A stretch of DNA of 64,000 bases from a bacterium (GCA_004299235.1 SCQL01000028.1:186001-250000), one strand, 5' to 3'. Counted from the stretch's first letter, positions 1 through 7,949 are shown. The notes: a model not told the origin generated them from the letters alone. A program made the numbers and translations.

Positions 1-137
1 GCTGTCGATTTGCCGCATCCGGAAGGACCAACCAGGACCATGAACTCGCCGTCTTTGACGTGGAGAGAGAAGTCTCGTACAGCGGCGGTATCGGTTCCGA
101 ACCATTTGCTCACGTTTTCGTAGGTCACTGATGCCAT
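1..137 (-). CDS. Sugar ABC transporter ATP-binding protein, N-terminal part (runs off the window)
   Basis: The first 45 codons of an ABC ATPase are visible and the gene continues past the left edge. It reads MASVTYENVSKWFG and reaches the Walker A motif GPSGCGKST near residue 37. The sequence resembles the UgpC/MsmX/MalK class that energises sugar importers, known from the family. The ATG at 137 is preceded by AGAGGAG at a normal distance. It lies downstream of iolE on the same strand, 61 bases away, so it probably belongs to the same sugar (inositol?) operon. The substrate cannot be told from this fragment. Confidence 0.9.
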   Translation of the reverse strand, partial: MASVTYENVSKWFGTDTAAVRDFSLHVKDGEFMVLVGPSGCGKST

Positions 138-198
138 CTCACTCGCTCCTCTGGCAGCCCTAAGGCCGAACACAAATCGACGGCGATTCTGGGTCGGG

Positions 199-1083
199 TC
201 ATTGACCGAAACCGAGATCACGGAGGTATCTGTAGGTGCGTGTTGCGATCGGCAATGGCTTGTCCGGTGCCGCCGGATACATGTCCTGCTCCACGATCCC
301 AAAGCCGTCGTACTCAACCTCCTCAAGCACGTCCCGCAGAAGCGTGAAGTCAACCGCTCCTCTTGATGGTTCGACGAACACGTCCATGGCCACGGCTTCG
401 GCGAAAGTCTTGTGCTCCTCCTCCACCAGCTTCTGAACTTCGCGGTCGACATTCTTCAGATGGAGGTACGGAATCCTTGCATGATGCCGGCGCAACAGCG
501 CAATCGGGTCCCCGCCACGGTAGGCATGGTGTCCGATGTCCAGACACAAACCGATCCGCGGATCCGCCTCCAGCAGAAAGCGCTCGACTTGGCTCTCGTA
601 TTCGATGTGGCTCTCGGCGTGCGGATGCAAAACCGGAGTCAGTCGGTGTTTCTCAGCCACGTCGGCGATCCGGGCCGTCGTATTCAACAGCTGAGTCCAC
701 CCAGCGCCATCGAGATCAGCAGGCGCAAGGGCGCGGCCCGTCGCCAGATCGGAATACAGACCATCAATCAAAACGAGATACTTGCCGCCGACCCCTTCGA
801 CCGCGGCACACGTTCGCTCGACTTCGGCGGCCCACTTCTGCCAAGCGTCTGATTGTTCGAATGGAAACATGACTAAGGATCCCGAGATGCGGAGCTGGCG
901 GCGTTCAAGCTCCTTGCTGAGCACCGCATGGTCGGTAGGCAGATAACCGAATGGCCCCAGCTCGATCCACCGATATCCAACCGCCGACACCTCGTCGAGA
1001 AAGCGCTGCCAGGGCGTTTGTTTGGGATCGGCTGCAAACCACACGCCCCAGGAATCCGGTGCAGAGCCAAGGGTGACCTTCAT
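199..1083 (-). CDS. iolE: IolE-like inosose dehydratase / sugar phosphate isomerase-epimerase family TIM barrel
   Basis: A 294-residue protein starting MKVTLGSAPDSWGVWF, an opening typical of inosose dehydratases (2-keto-myo-inositol dehydratase). That enzyme makes the trihydroxycyclohexanedione which IolD hydrolyses. The xylose-isomerase-like barrel shows the expected polar strands: HPHAESHIE near 150, CLDIGHHAYRGGD near 180 and HLKN near 207, which supply metal ligands in the family. Its ATG overlaps the upstream aldolase fragment by ATGA, implying coupled translation. It follows iolD, which supports the inositol assignment. The wider AP-endonuclease-2 family also contains other sugar epimerases, so the substrate is inferred. 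Confidence 0.82.
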   Translation of the reverse strand: MKVTLGSAPDSWGVWFAADPKQTPWQRFLDEVSAVGYRWIELGPFGYLPTDHAVLSKELERRQLRISGSLVMFPFEQSDAWQKWAAEVERTCAAVEGVGGKYLVLIDGLYSDLATGRALAPADLDGAGWTQLLNTTARIADVAEKHRLTPVLHPHAESHIEYESQVERFLLEADPRIGLCLDIGHHAYRGGDPIALLRRHHARIPYLHLKNVDREVQKLVEEEHKTFAEAVAMDVFVEPSRGAVDFTLLRDVLEEVEYDGFGIVEQDMYPAAPDKPLPIATRTYRYLRDLGFGQ

Positions 1084-1430
1084 GGTGCTTGGCGCCTGTG
1101 AACCGCAGGACGGTGTTGACCAGCCCCCCGATGGGCATCAAGGGAAAGACTTTGGCCGTAGAGCTGAGCGCCTTCAAACGCGGAGAGCCGCAGACGCGTA
1201 CCGGTAGTCGTCCGAGTTGAGAGCGCCGAACGGTGAGCGGCGGCGGCAACGATCTGCTCCAACAACGCGTCCTCGCCAGCGCTGCCGTGCTCGAGATCGA
1301 CGACCATGAATTCGCAACCAGCCATAGCACAAGCCTCGGCTGCGGTGGCCGAACCGAGGTTGAGGAAGGTGCCGATCAGGGGGTCACGATTCCGGAGGCG
1401 GTTCCGAAACTCGTGGTTCAACCGAACCAT
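1080..1430 (-). pseudogene. N-terminal fragment of an HpcH/HpaI-type aldolase
   Basis: This frame of 116 codons begins like a class II 2-keto-3-deoxy aldolase (HpaI/RhmA family): DPLIGTFLNLGS, then MAGCEFMVVDLEHGSAG. The similarity stops near residue 66. The rest is an Arg/Ser/Thr-rich tail that does not look like the barrel, and family members are normally about 250 residues. The beginning overlaps the end of iolD, and the stop codon overlaps the iolE start by ATGA. A deletion or frameshift has probably removed most of the gene while keeping the operon junction. A functional short protein cannot be excluded, but the catalytic half is missing. Confidence 0.6.
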
Positions 1431-3349
1431 CTCTGATGGCGCAGGTCTGCCTCATATTCGTGTCGCTTCTCTGCCACCCAAGGCTGGCCAGAGACTTCGG
1501 CGGGCGCAACGTCCCACCAGACTCCCGAACCCGGAAGATTCTCGTGCGGTGCAGTCTGAACAACGATGACCGATGGACCAGGCGTCTCTCGCGCCCGCTC
1601 GAGAGCGTCCCGCAGCTCTTCCGGACTATTCGCATTCCATGCGGTGGCCCCAAGGCCATGGGCAATCTCTGCGAGGTCAAGCGTGAGGTACTCGCCCTCC
1701 AAGGCTCCAGTGCCCAGGGGTCCTACCCGACGCCGGAACTCGTTGGCGAAGTGCCGGCCCGTGCGCCACATCTGTAGCCGCCGGATTGCCTGGAACCCGT
1801 GGTTGTCGGATATGACGACGGTGACCTTGAAGCCTTCCTGGACCGCCGTGGCCAATTCGGTTGGCTGCATGAGAAACGTTCCGTCACCGATATACGCAAC
1901 GACCTCTCCAGCAGGCCCGGCCAGCCGGACGCCTAGCGAAGCCGGGATCTCGTAGCCCATGCAGGAATACCCGAACTCGAGGTGACAGCGCCGCTCGTCG
2001 GTGGCGTCCCAGACCTTGAGCAGGTCTCCGGGCGGCCCTCCTGCCGCCGCGACTACGATGTCTCCGGGCCGCGCCCAATTGTTCAGTACGCCGATGAGCT
2101 GACCCTGGGTCATCGGCCTTTCGTCGGTTGGCTTCAATGCCTCCATGCGAGTGTGCTGCCATTCGAGCTTTGCCCTTTGCGTGCGGTCGGCCCATCCTTG
2201 ACGTGGGACCACGCCGGCGGCTTTCGCGGCCGTCACGAGTGTTGCCAAGCCAGACTTGGCGTCGGCGATGATCGGCTGCGCTCCCTGCTTTCGAGCATCG
2301 TGGTCGACAACGTTTATCGAAGCGAAGCGAACGTCGGGATTGCGGAAGATCGACTGAGACGCTGTCGCAAAATCGGTTAAGCGCGTGCCGACGTGCAGCA
2401 CGAAGTCCGCTTCCGCCGCGACGGCGTTGGCGGCCGGATTGCCTTCGAGCCCCAATCCTCCGAGTCCCCACCAAACGTCGCTCTCAACGGCACCCTTGCC
2501 CCCGAAGGTTTCGACGACCGGAACGCCGAACGTGCTCGCCAGCTCGGCCAGCTCCTTCGCAGCTTCGGCGTAGATGACGCCGCCACCAGCGATGATCAGC
2601 GGCTTGTGAGCGGCGGCGAGCAGCCGCGCCACGGCCGCGATCTGGTCTTGGTGGGGCGGCGGTCGGAAGATTGGCCACTCCTGTTCGGCAAAGAAATCGG
2701 TCGGGTAGTCGTACACCTCGGTCTGGATGTCCTGCGGCAGCGCGATCACGACAGCTCCCGCCTCAGTAGGACTGGTGAGTACGCGCATCGCTTCGGGCAG
2801 CGCGGTCAAGAGTTGCTCCGGCCGCGTGATCCTGTCGAAGTACCGGGCTATAGGCCGGAAGCAGTCATTGACACTGACGTCGCCCGCCAGCGGATGTTCC
2901 AACTGCTGAAGCACCGGACCTTGCCGGCGCGTCGCGTAGGTATCTCCCGGAAATAGGAGCACAGGGAGGCGATTGATCGTGGCCAGCGCGGCGCCGGTCA
3001 CCATGTTGGTGGCACCTGGGCCAATGGATGAGGTCACGGCGAGAGTCGCCATCCGCAGCTTCGCCTTCGCAAAACCGGACGCGATATGCACCAGCGATTG
3101 CTCGTTCCGGCCCTGGATGAAAGGAAGTTTGTCTTGATATTCGTCAAGTGCCTGGCCGAGGCCGGCGACGTTGCCGTGCCCAAAGATCCCGAGCATGGCC
3201 GGCACCAACCGCTGGCGACGGCCATCCCGCACGCTGTACTGCTCGCCGAGGTAGCGGACAATCGCTTGCGCGGTGGTCAATCGCGTAGTTTGACCGTCAG
3301 CGGTCAATTTGCGGTAGGGGGTCGCCCTGCTCAACTTCGCCGAGCTCAT
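1418..3349 (-). CDS. iolD: 3D-(3,5/4)-trihydroxycyclohexane-1,2-dione acylhydrolase (IolD), ThDP enzyme
   Basis: A 643-residue thiamine-diphosphate enzyme of about the usual IolD length. The cofactor-activating glutamate lies in GRNEQSLVHIASG (E83), and the ThDP/Mg motif runs from GDGTF (about 488) to SDNHG (N about 516). IPLs such as SIGPGATNMVTGAALATINR and LPQDIQTEVYDYP are typical of IolD rather than acetolactate synthase. It opens the ring of the diketo-inositol made by IolE. ATG 3349 follows AGGAGG with about 9 bases spacing. It is first in a minus-strand operon with iolE and an ABC transporter. A palindromic operator candidate lies directly upstream. Confidence 0.93.
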   Translation of the reverse strand: MSSAKLSRATPYRKLTADGQTTRLTTAQAIVRYLGEQYSVRDGRRQRLVPAMLGIFGHGNVAGLGQALDEYQDKLPFIQGRNEQSLVHIASGFAKAKLRMATLAVTSSIGPGATNMVTGAALATINRLPVLLFPGDTYATRRQGPVLQQLEHPLAGDVSVNDCFRPIARYFDRITRPEQLLTALPEAMRVLTSPTEAGAVVIALPQDIQTEVYDYPTDFFAEQEWPIFRPPPHQDQIAAVARLLAAAHKPLIIAGGGVIYAEAAKELAELASTFGVPVVETFGGKGAVESDVWWGLGGLGLEGNPAANAVAAEADFVLHVGTRLTDFATASQSIFRNPDVRFASINVVDHDARKQGAQPIIADAKSGLATLVTAAKAAGVVPRQGWADRTQRAKLEWQHTRMEALKPTDERPMTQGQLIGVLNNWARPGDIVVAAAGGPPGDLLKVWDATDERRCHLEFGYSCMGYEIPASLGVRLAGPAGEVVAYIGDGTFLMQPTELATAVQEGFKVTVVISDNHGFQAIRRLQMWRTGRHFANEFRRRVGPLGTGALEGEYLTLDLAEIAHGLGATAWNANSPEELRDALERARETPGPSVIVVQTAPHENLPGSGVWWDVAPAEVSGQPWVAEKRHEYEADLRHQRWFG

Positions 3350-3373
3350 ACCACTCCACCTCCTCGTAGGGCT

Positions 3374-3397
3374 GACTGTTGACAGTCGGTCGTCAAC
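3374..3397. promoter_or_regulatory. Candidate operator in the divergent iolD / M24-peptidase promoter region
   Basis: Bases 3374-3387 form a perfect palindrome with a 2-base centre (GACTGT-TG-ACAGTC). A further inverted half-site GTCAAC follows at 3392-3397. The palindrome covers the -35 box of the plus-strand promoter and lies in the upstream region of iolD, so one repressor could control both directions. Twelve bases of it (TGACTGTTGACA, 3373-3384) recur as an exact reverse complement at 4978-4989 before the transaldolase. The regulator is not encoded in the window; a GntR- or LacI-type protein is a guess. Confidence 0.55.
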
Positions 3398-3407
3398 GTC
3401 CTAGCAT
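3379..3407 (+). promoter_or_regulatory. Sigma-70-type promoter for the small peptide and M24 gene
   Basis: A consensus -35 TTGACA (3379-3384) is followed after 17 bases by TAGCAT (3402-3407), which matches the -10 consensus at 4 of 6 positions. It points rightwards toward the coupled small ORF and the M24 gene, leaving a leader of about 110 bases to the small ORF. It overlaps the palindromic operator, so repression by steric block is likely. Judged by eye only. Confidence 0.5.
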
Positions 3408-3526
3408 ACCAATTCTGACCCCGCTCGATATGCGGAAGGCTGGTGGGCGGTTCCGCAGAGTCCTGGAGCACAGACCGAGCCGGACGCCGGTGCCGCTCGG
3501 TTGGCGCATATCAGGAGGTGCCCACC

Positions 3527-3628
3527 ATGGCTGGAAGTCCTCAGCATCGAATATCGCACCCACGACGTGACAGAGTTCTGATGCTGTTCATTGCCATTGT
3601 CGTGATATTCCCCCAGGCGCCCGCGTGA
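3527..3628 (+). CDS. Small membrane peptide (33 aa) translationally coupled to the M24 gene
   Basis: ATG 3527 has an excellent ribosome site, AGGAGG at 3513-3518, 8 bases upstream. The 33-residue product starts MAGSPQHRISHPRRDR, a basic, polar stretch, and continues with a hydrophobic segment VLMLFIAIVVIFPQAPA. It looks like a single-span membrane peptide or an uncleaved leader. Its TGA overlaps the GTG start of the M24 gene (GTGA), and that GTG has no ribosome site of its own. The peptide may therefore serve to deliver ribosomes to the next gene, act at the membrane, or both. I recognise no family. Frame choice rests on the ribosome site and the overlap. Confidence 0.5.
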   Translation: MAGSPQHRISHPRRDRVLMLFIAIVVIFPQAPA

Positions 3629-4830
3629 TCGCGAATCTGGACCGCGCCCGTGATCTGATGGAGTCGTGCGAAGTCGATGCACTGGTCGCAACGACCCCGG
3701 ACAATGTCCTATATCTGACTGGCTATGAGGGCTGGTTTGAACGCAGGAACTCAGAGGATATGTTAGACCCGCTCAGTCGAGCTATTCAGTTTCCAAGTTA
3801 CGCGGTCCTGACAAAGAGCGATCGCCCTGCGCTAATAGTCGTTGCCTCGTTTGGAGCGACGGCGGCAGGTCTCGGTGCTATTGACGTTCAACATTTCGGG
3901 CGCCCCGTGGGATCTCCAGACACCAAAAGTGCGCCCAGTGCGATCGAGGTGCTTGTCCAAGTTCTGAAGCAGCGCGGCCTTGTTGATTGCCGCATCGGAA
4001 TCGAGCTGCGAGCCCCGGCATCTGATCGCGCGGCGGACCTTGGGGCCCGACTACCCCTGGCTAGGTTGGACGACTGCTCCGTGCTTCTGCGATACATCCG
4101 TGCAGTCAAGACGGCAGATGAGATTCGCCTCATGCGTGAGTGTGCCGAAGCCAGTCAGCAGGCCGCCGTGACCGCGCTCGCCTTAGCTCGGCCAGGCCGG
4201 GACATGCTTGATATCAGCACAGCGTATCGCGTGGAGGTTGCCCGTTATGACGCCGAACTTGACCACTTTGCGTGGGGCGTGAGCGATGGCGGAATCGCGA
4301 TGCAGGTCAGTTCGGCGCTTAAAGAAACAGATCTGTGCTACGTCGATTTTGGATGCCGCCGACGAGGGTATTTTTCTGATGCCGGGCTCACCCTGGCGAT
4401 GCGAGAGCCACGTGCTGACGCGCTGGCAGCCATTGACAACCTCGTGAGGAGCCTCGATGCAGGTAGCGCGGCGCTCCAGGCTGGGAGGCCAGCTTCGGCC
4501 TGTCAGGTGGAAATGACCCGGGCATTACATACAGGATCGGCCAGCGAACACTGCTCAGCGAGCGGGCACGGCCTTGGAGTTCAGGTCCGGGACCTACCTT
4601 TCGTGGCGCCACGCACGACCGAGCGGCTTCGCGACCAATGCGTCGACCTGCCAGCCGACCTTCCCTTGGAGGCCGGCATGGTCATCAACCTGGAGGCTTC
4701 GGTATTCGTCGCGGGTGAATACTCGGCCAACGTCGAGCGGAGCTATGTGGTTCGACAGCATGGTGCGGAACTCTTAGTCTCGGCTCCTCCTGCCGTGTTG
4801 ATGCCAGGCGCTCAAGGGCGCACCCCCTAA
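3625..4830 (+). CDS. M24-family metallopeptidase-fold protein (Xaa-Pro aminopeptidase / creatinase-like)
   Basis: A 401-residue protein with a creatinase-type N-domain (to about 160) and a pita-bread C-domain. The five metal ligands of M24 peptidases can all be seen: D241 and D252 in YVDFGCRRRGYFSDAG, H315 in SGHGLG, E357 in MVINLEAS and E371 in NVERSYVV. The family splits Xaa-Pro peptides or, in creatinase and ectoine hydrolase relatives, small amidines and amides. Retained metal ligands argue for a metal-dependent hydrolase. The GTG start overlaps the stop of the upstream peptide by GTGA and has no Shine-Dalgarno. Its role beside an inositol operon is unclear. Confidence 0.85.
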   Translation: MIANLDRARDLMESCEVDALVATTPDNVLYLTGYEGWFERRNSEDMLDPLSRAIQFPSYAVLTKSDRPALIVVASFGATAAGLGAIDVQHFGRPVGSPDTKSAPSAIEVLVQVLKQRGLVDCRIGIELRAPASDRAADLGARLPLARLDDCSVLLRYIRAVKTADEIRLMRECAEASQQAAVTALALARPGRDMLDISTAYRVEVARYDAELDHFAWGVSDGGIAMQVSSALKETDLCYVDFGCRRRGYFSDAGLTLAMREPRADALAAIDNLVRSLDAGSAALQAGRPASACQVEMTRALHTGSASEHCSASGHGLGVQVRDLPFVAPRTTERLRDQCVDLPADLPLEAGMVINLEASVFVAGEYSANVERSYVVRQHGAELLVSAPPAVLMPGAQGRTP

Positions 4831-4977
4831 CAGTTACAACAGGCCGCGATCACCATCTGTTCACCACGACCTTCTTTCGGGTGCAGAAGTCATCGTCACC
4901 CTGGCCAAGCTGCAACCCATAGGCTCTCCTCCGACATGCGGATGCAGCATATACACCGTAGACTTACGACAGCTAAT

Positions 4978-4989
4978 TGTCAACAGTCA
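4978..4989. promoter_or_regulatory. Second copy of the operator word upstream of the transaldolase
   Basis: TGTCAACAGTCA at 4978-4989 is the exact reverse complement of 3373-3384 near iolD. The left arm of the palindrome is imperfect here (AATTGT instead of GACTGT), so it may be a weaker site. It lies 70 bases before the transaldolase start and about 45 bases before its leader minicistron. A 12-base exact match twice within 1.6 kb of noncoding DNA is unlikely by chance. Confidence 0.45.
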
Positions 4990-5033
4990 GCGCCGCCAAC
5001 AGTTGCATCCGGTGAGTCAAAGAGGAGGGACCG

Positions 5034-5054
5034 ATGGACGGTAGGCCGTGGTGA
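5034..5054 (+). other. Six-codon minicistron before the transaldolase
   Basis: A strong ribosome site AGGAGG (5023-5028) directs initiation at ATG 5034, but that frame ends after six codons (MDGRPW) at TGA 5052-5054. The transaldolase ATG at 5059 starts four bases later and lies too far from the ribosome site to use it directly. Either ribosomes terminate and re-initiate, or one sequencing or mutational indel has split the original start from its gene. Confidence 0.4.
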
Positions 5055-5058
5055 CGCG

Positions 5059-6180
5059 ATGGTGAGACGGGCGTCCGTGGGTAGGCCAACCAGTATTGCG
5101 CCGGCTTTCACCTACAAGAGCCCGCTCCACCGGATGACCCAGACAACGCAGACGTGCTTATGGAATGACTCGGCGGACGTCGAAGAGCTCCGCTATGCCA
5201 TAGCCAACGGCGCCGTCGGAGCTACCTGTAACCCGGTTATCGCGGTCGGCATTCTGAAGAAGAACATCACCGCGTGGCAGCCTCGCATCGAAGCCCTGAC
5301 GCGCGAACTGCGGGGCGCGACCGAGGACCAGATTGGTTGGCAGCTGGTTGAGGAGATGTCGGTCAGGGCTGCCGAGCTACTTGAGCCGGCGTTTGCTGCG
5401 AGTGGCGGACGGAACGGGCGCCTCTCGATACAGACCGACCCAAGACTCTTCCGGGATGCTGACCGCATCCTCGAGAACGCGATGGCCTTCAGCCGAATCG
5501 CACCGAACATGATCGTGAAGATTCCAGCTACCAGTGCCGGAATCCTGGCGATCGAAGAAGCCACCTTTCTCGGGGTCAGCGTGAATGCGACGGTATGTTT
5601 CACGCTGCCGCAATGCATCGCCGTTGCCGAAGCCGTAGAGCGAGGCTCGCAACGGCGGCATGGCGCAGGCAATGACATCGATTCGATGGGCCCGGTTTGC
5701 ACGATCATGGTCGGGCGCCTCGACGACTGGTTGAAGGTCCTCCTCGAAAAGCGAGGGATTTCGGTCGACCCCGGCATTCTAGAGTGGGCGGGCGTGGCGG
5801 TTTTCAAAAAGACGTATGGAATCTTCCGTGAGCGTGGCTATAGAGTGCGACTGCTTTCCGCGGCGTTCCGCAATCACATGCACTGGAGTGAGCTGATCGG
5901 CGCCGATGCCGTGATCTCGCCGCCCTTCGCTTGGCAGAAGCGTCTAAACGCGAGCGACATCGAAGTTCGACCCCGGATCGACGAACCGGTCGACCCCGAT
6001 GTCGTGAGTCAGCTGATTGGCCATTTCCCGGACTTCCGCCGCGCATATTCGGAAGATGGACTTACAACGCAGGAGTTTGATTCGTTCGGCCCCACCATAC
6101 GCACGCTGCGCCAGTTCATGGGGGCCTGCAGTGACCTTGAAGCGCTCGTCCGCGACGTAATGCTTCCGGAGCCCGCATAG
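5059..6180 (+). CDS. Transaldolase family protein
   Basis: A 373-residue class I aldolase of the transaldolase family. The Schiff-base lysine lies in MIVKIPATSAG (about K154 from this start), and GATCNPVIAVG near residue 55 is the typical first-strand motif. It transfers a dihydroxyacetone unit between sugar phosphates in the pentose phosphate pathway, or acts as a dedicated aldolase in a sugar catabolic locus. The frame is open upstream to about 4936, but conservation begins near MTQTTQTCLWND, so ATG 5059 or the later ATG near 5134 is preferred. The protein is longer than the compact bacterial TalC type (about 220). It is the last gene before the tRNA-associated island. Confidence 0.83.
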   Translation: MVRRASVGRPTSIAPAFTYKSPLHRMTQTTQTCLWNDSADVEELRYAIANGAVGATCNPVIAVGILKKNITAWQPRIEALTRELRGATEDQIGWQLVEEMSVRAAELLEPAFAASGGRNGRLSIQTDPRLFRDADRILENAMAFSRIAPNMIVKIPATSAGILAIEEATFLGVSVNATVCFTLPQCIAVAEAVERGSQRRHGAGNDIDSMGPVCTIMVGRLDDWLKVLLEKRGISVDPGILEWAGVAVFKKTYGIFRERGYRVRLLSAAFRNHMHWSELIGADAVISPPFAWQKRLNASDIEVRPRIDEPVDPDVVSQLIGHFPDFRRAYSEDGLTTQEFDSFGPTIRTLRQFMGACSDLEALVRDVMLPEPA

Positions 6181-6288
6181 ACGGACAGCTTGGCTCCTCT
6201 TCCCACCCTAGGTAGGTCGTGGCTTGGGAGATCTACGATGAGATCGGCGGTCTCCCGCGTGGCGGTAGACCGCGATAGGCCGCCCATG

Positions 6289-6333
6289 TGGTGGGCCCGG
6301 TTGGAGTCGAACCAACGACCAGCCGATTATGAG
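6289..6333 (-). other. Displaced 3' end of tRNA-Met (left attachment site)
   Basis: Read on the minus strand, this is the 3' part of a tRNA from the anticodon loop CTCATAA to an encoded CCA. It has a canonical T arm (GTTGG, loop TTCGACT, CCAAC) and the acceptor strand CGGGCCC. The 5' half is absent. Bases 6316-6333 are identical to 11518-11535 inside the complete tRNA, giving an 18-base core, and divergence starts immediately on both sides. This is the signature of tyrosine-recombinase integration into a tRNA gene, with this copy being the original chromosomal 3' end. Confidence 0.85.
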
Positions 6334-6357
6334 GCCCGCCCGAGCTCGTGCCAGAGA

Positions 6358-6571
6358 GTGTCAGGGAGTGTCAGGCGTACTCAGCCGTGGCCGTCAGCGA
6401 CTCGATTCAGTGTCAGGGAGTGTCAGCGAGTGCCACGGCGTTGATGTCAAAACTGTTGTCAGAGCTGGGCGACTGAGATTCGTCGCGGGACAAATCTCAC
6501 AAGAATTTACGAGGCGTGTCACAGAGTGTCAGGAAGTGTCACCGGGTGTCACGCGGTGTCAGGACGTCTCA
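6358..6571. repeat. Phased 10-bp direct repeats with GTGTCA core
   Basis: GTGTCA or a one-base variant occurs in three runs at exactly 10-base spacing: starts 6358, 6368 (then TCAG at 6381); 6410, 6420, 6430; and 6516, 6526, 6536, 6546, 6556, 6566. Isolated copies lie at 6444 and 6456. Spacing by one helical turn puts all sites on one face of DNA, as expected for cooperative protein binding. Being next to the attachment core and upstream of the integrase, they are likely integrase or excisionase arm sites. They could also be iterons or an operator array. An open frame passes through them but its protein simply mirrors the repeats. Confidence 0.7.
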
Positions 6572-6637
6572 CGCGTTGCTGATGGTCTTCGTTTCGCGCT
6601 ATTGCCGTCGTCGCGAGCTGGGGATACCGTGCGACGC

Positions 6638-6820
6638 ATGGTGGCGACGATTGCGCATTACGTGTTGGAGGTTGCGGCCGAGGCCGGCACTGGCCGGATT
6701 CGGCTTGGCTCGCACATCTCCTGGCACGGAACGCGTAACACCGTGCCTTCCATTGCGGTCGCAGAGGGTTCTGCAGTTCGTCGACACGGGTACCGGTCGA
6801 AGAATGAGGGTCAGCGATGA
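6638..6820 (+). CDS. Possible small protein upstream of and coupled to the integrase
   Basis: A 60-codon frame from ATG 6638 ends in TGA that overlaps the integrase ATG (ATGA), the kind of junction seen for excisionase-integrase pairs. The product (MVATIAHYVLEVAAEAG at its start, a basic C-terminus) shows no helix-turn-helix I can recognise, and no clear ribosome site precedes it. The overlap is the only real support; it may be noncoding. Confidence 0.25.
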   Translation: MVATIAHYVLEVAAEAGTGRIRLGSHISWHGTRNTVPSIAVAEGSAVRRHGYRSKNEGQR

Positions 6821-7949
6821 GCGCGGGACGCCGTGGCAACGGCGAAGGAACCATCCTGAAGCGCTCCGACGGACGCTGGGCGGCAGCCATCATCCTCGAC
6901 GACTACAGCCGAAAGTGGATCTACGGCAAGACACGACGCGAAGTTGCCGGCCGGCTCACAAAGATCCAGCGGGACATCGCTGAAGGTCGGCCAGTCATCA
7001 ACGAACGGCTGACCGTCGCCGACTACATGAATCGGTGGCTGTACGAAGTTGCGAAGCAGCGAACACGCCCGCTGACTTGGCGCGGCTATGAACATCTGGT
7101 TCGGCTTCACATCCTCCCCAGTCCGGCCGCGTGCGACTCGCGAAGTTGAGTCCGCAGCACGTTCACTCACTCGTTACTCGGAAGATACGAGAGGGTCGCC
7201 TGGCGCCGCGAACGATTCAGTACATGCACTCGGTCCTCAGAGCGGCCCTCAACCAGGCTGTTCGTTGGCGAATGGTCCACTACAACGCCGCGGCGATGGT
7301 TTCTCCACCTCGAGGGAAGCGCCGTGAGGCCATCGTGCTAACTCCCGAAGACGCACGGCGATTGCTTGACGGCGCGCGAGGCGATCGCCTCGAGGCGCTG
7401 TACTCGGTCGCGCTGGCATTTGGCCTGCGGCAAGGCGAAGCGCTCGGGCTGAAATGGAGCGACATCGACCTGGACACCGGGATACTGCGCGTGCGCCGCG
7501 CCTCACAGCGGATCCCGCATCAAGGGACGCAGCTCGTCGAGACGAAGACGGAGCGCAGTCGGAGAACTCTTGTCATGCCACCGATCGTCATCAGCGCACT
7601 GCGCTCTCACCGCGCCCGCCAGGCCATGGAACGCCTGGCAGCTGGAGAACAATGGGTCGACCTCGACTTGGTCTTCCCGAGCGCCAAGGGAACCCTTGCC
7701 GACGGCCCAAATGTCACGCACCGATTCCATCGACTGCTGCAGCGGGCCGGCTTACCACCGATGCGTTTCCACGACCTGCGCCATGCGTGCGCATCGCTGC
7801 TTCTTGTTCAGGGCGTCCATCCGCGCGTGGTGATGGAGACACTCGGCCACAGCCAGATCAGCCTGACGATGAACACTTACAGCCATGTGCTCCCCGCCCT
7901 TCAGCGCGAGGCGGCTGATCGGATGGAGGCCGTACTCGGCGTGCCCTGA
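6817..7949 (+). pseudogene. Tyrosine recombinase (phage-type integrase), frameshifted
   Basis: Two overlapping frames together encode one integrase. The first part (6817 to about 7125) has the AP2-like N-terminal domain and the start of the SAM-like core-binding domain, ending at LVRLHILPS. From about 7126 the reading continues as GRVRLAKLSPQHV in another frame, so one base is missing near CCAGTCCGGCC. The catalytic half is complete: Arg in GLRQGEALGLKW, Lys in ETKTERSRR, HDLRHACAS, LGHSQ and the tyrosine in MNTYSHV. Such enzymes integrate elements into tRNA genes, fitting the adjacent core site. Conservation of every catalytic residue suggests a recent break, a sequencing error or, less likely, programmed frameshifting. 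Confidence 0.85.

Noticed and set aside
6289-6333. Second tRNA gene
   Set aside because: It lacks the acceptor 5' strand, D arm and half of the anticodon stem; it is a displaced 3' end.
6329-6820. Single long frame through the GTGTCA repeats
   Set aside because: Its first part just translates the 10-base repeats in rotating frames (Cys/Val/Ser-rich). Only the last 60 codons, coupled to the integrase, are kept as a weak candidate.
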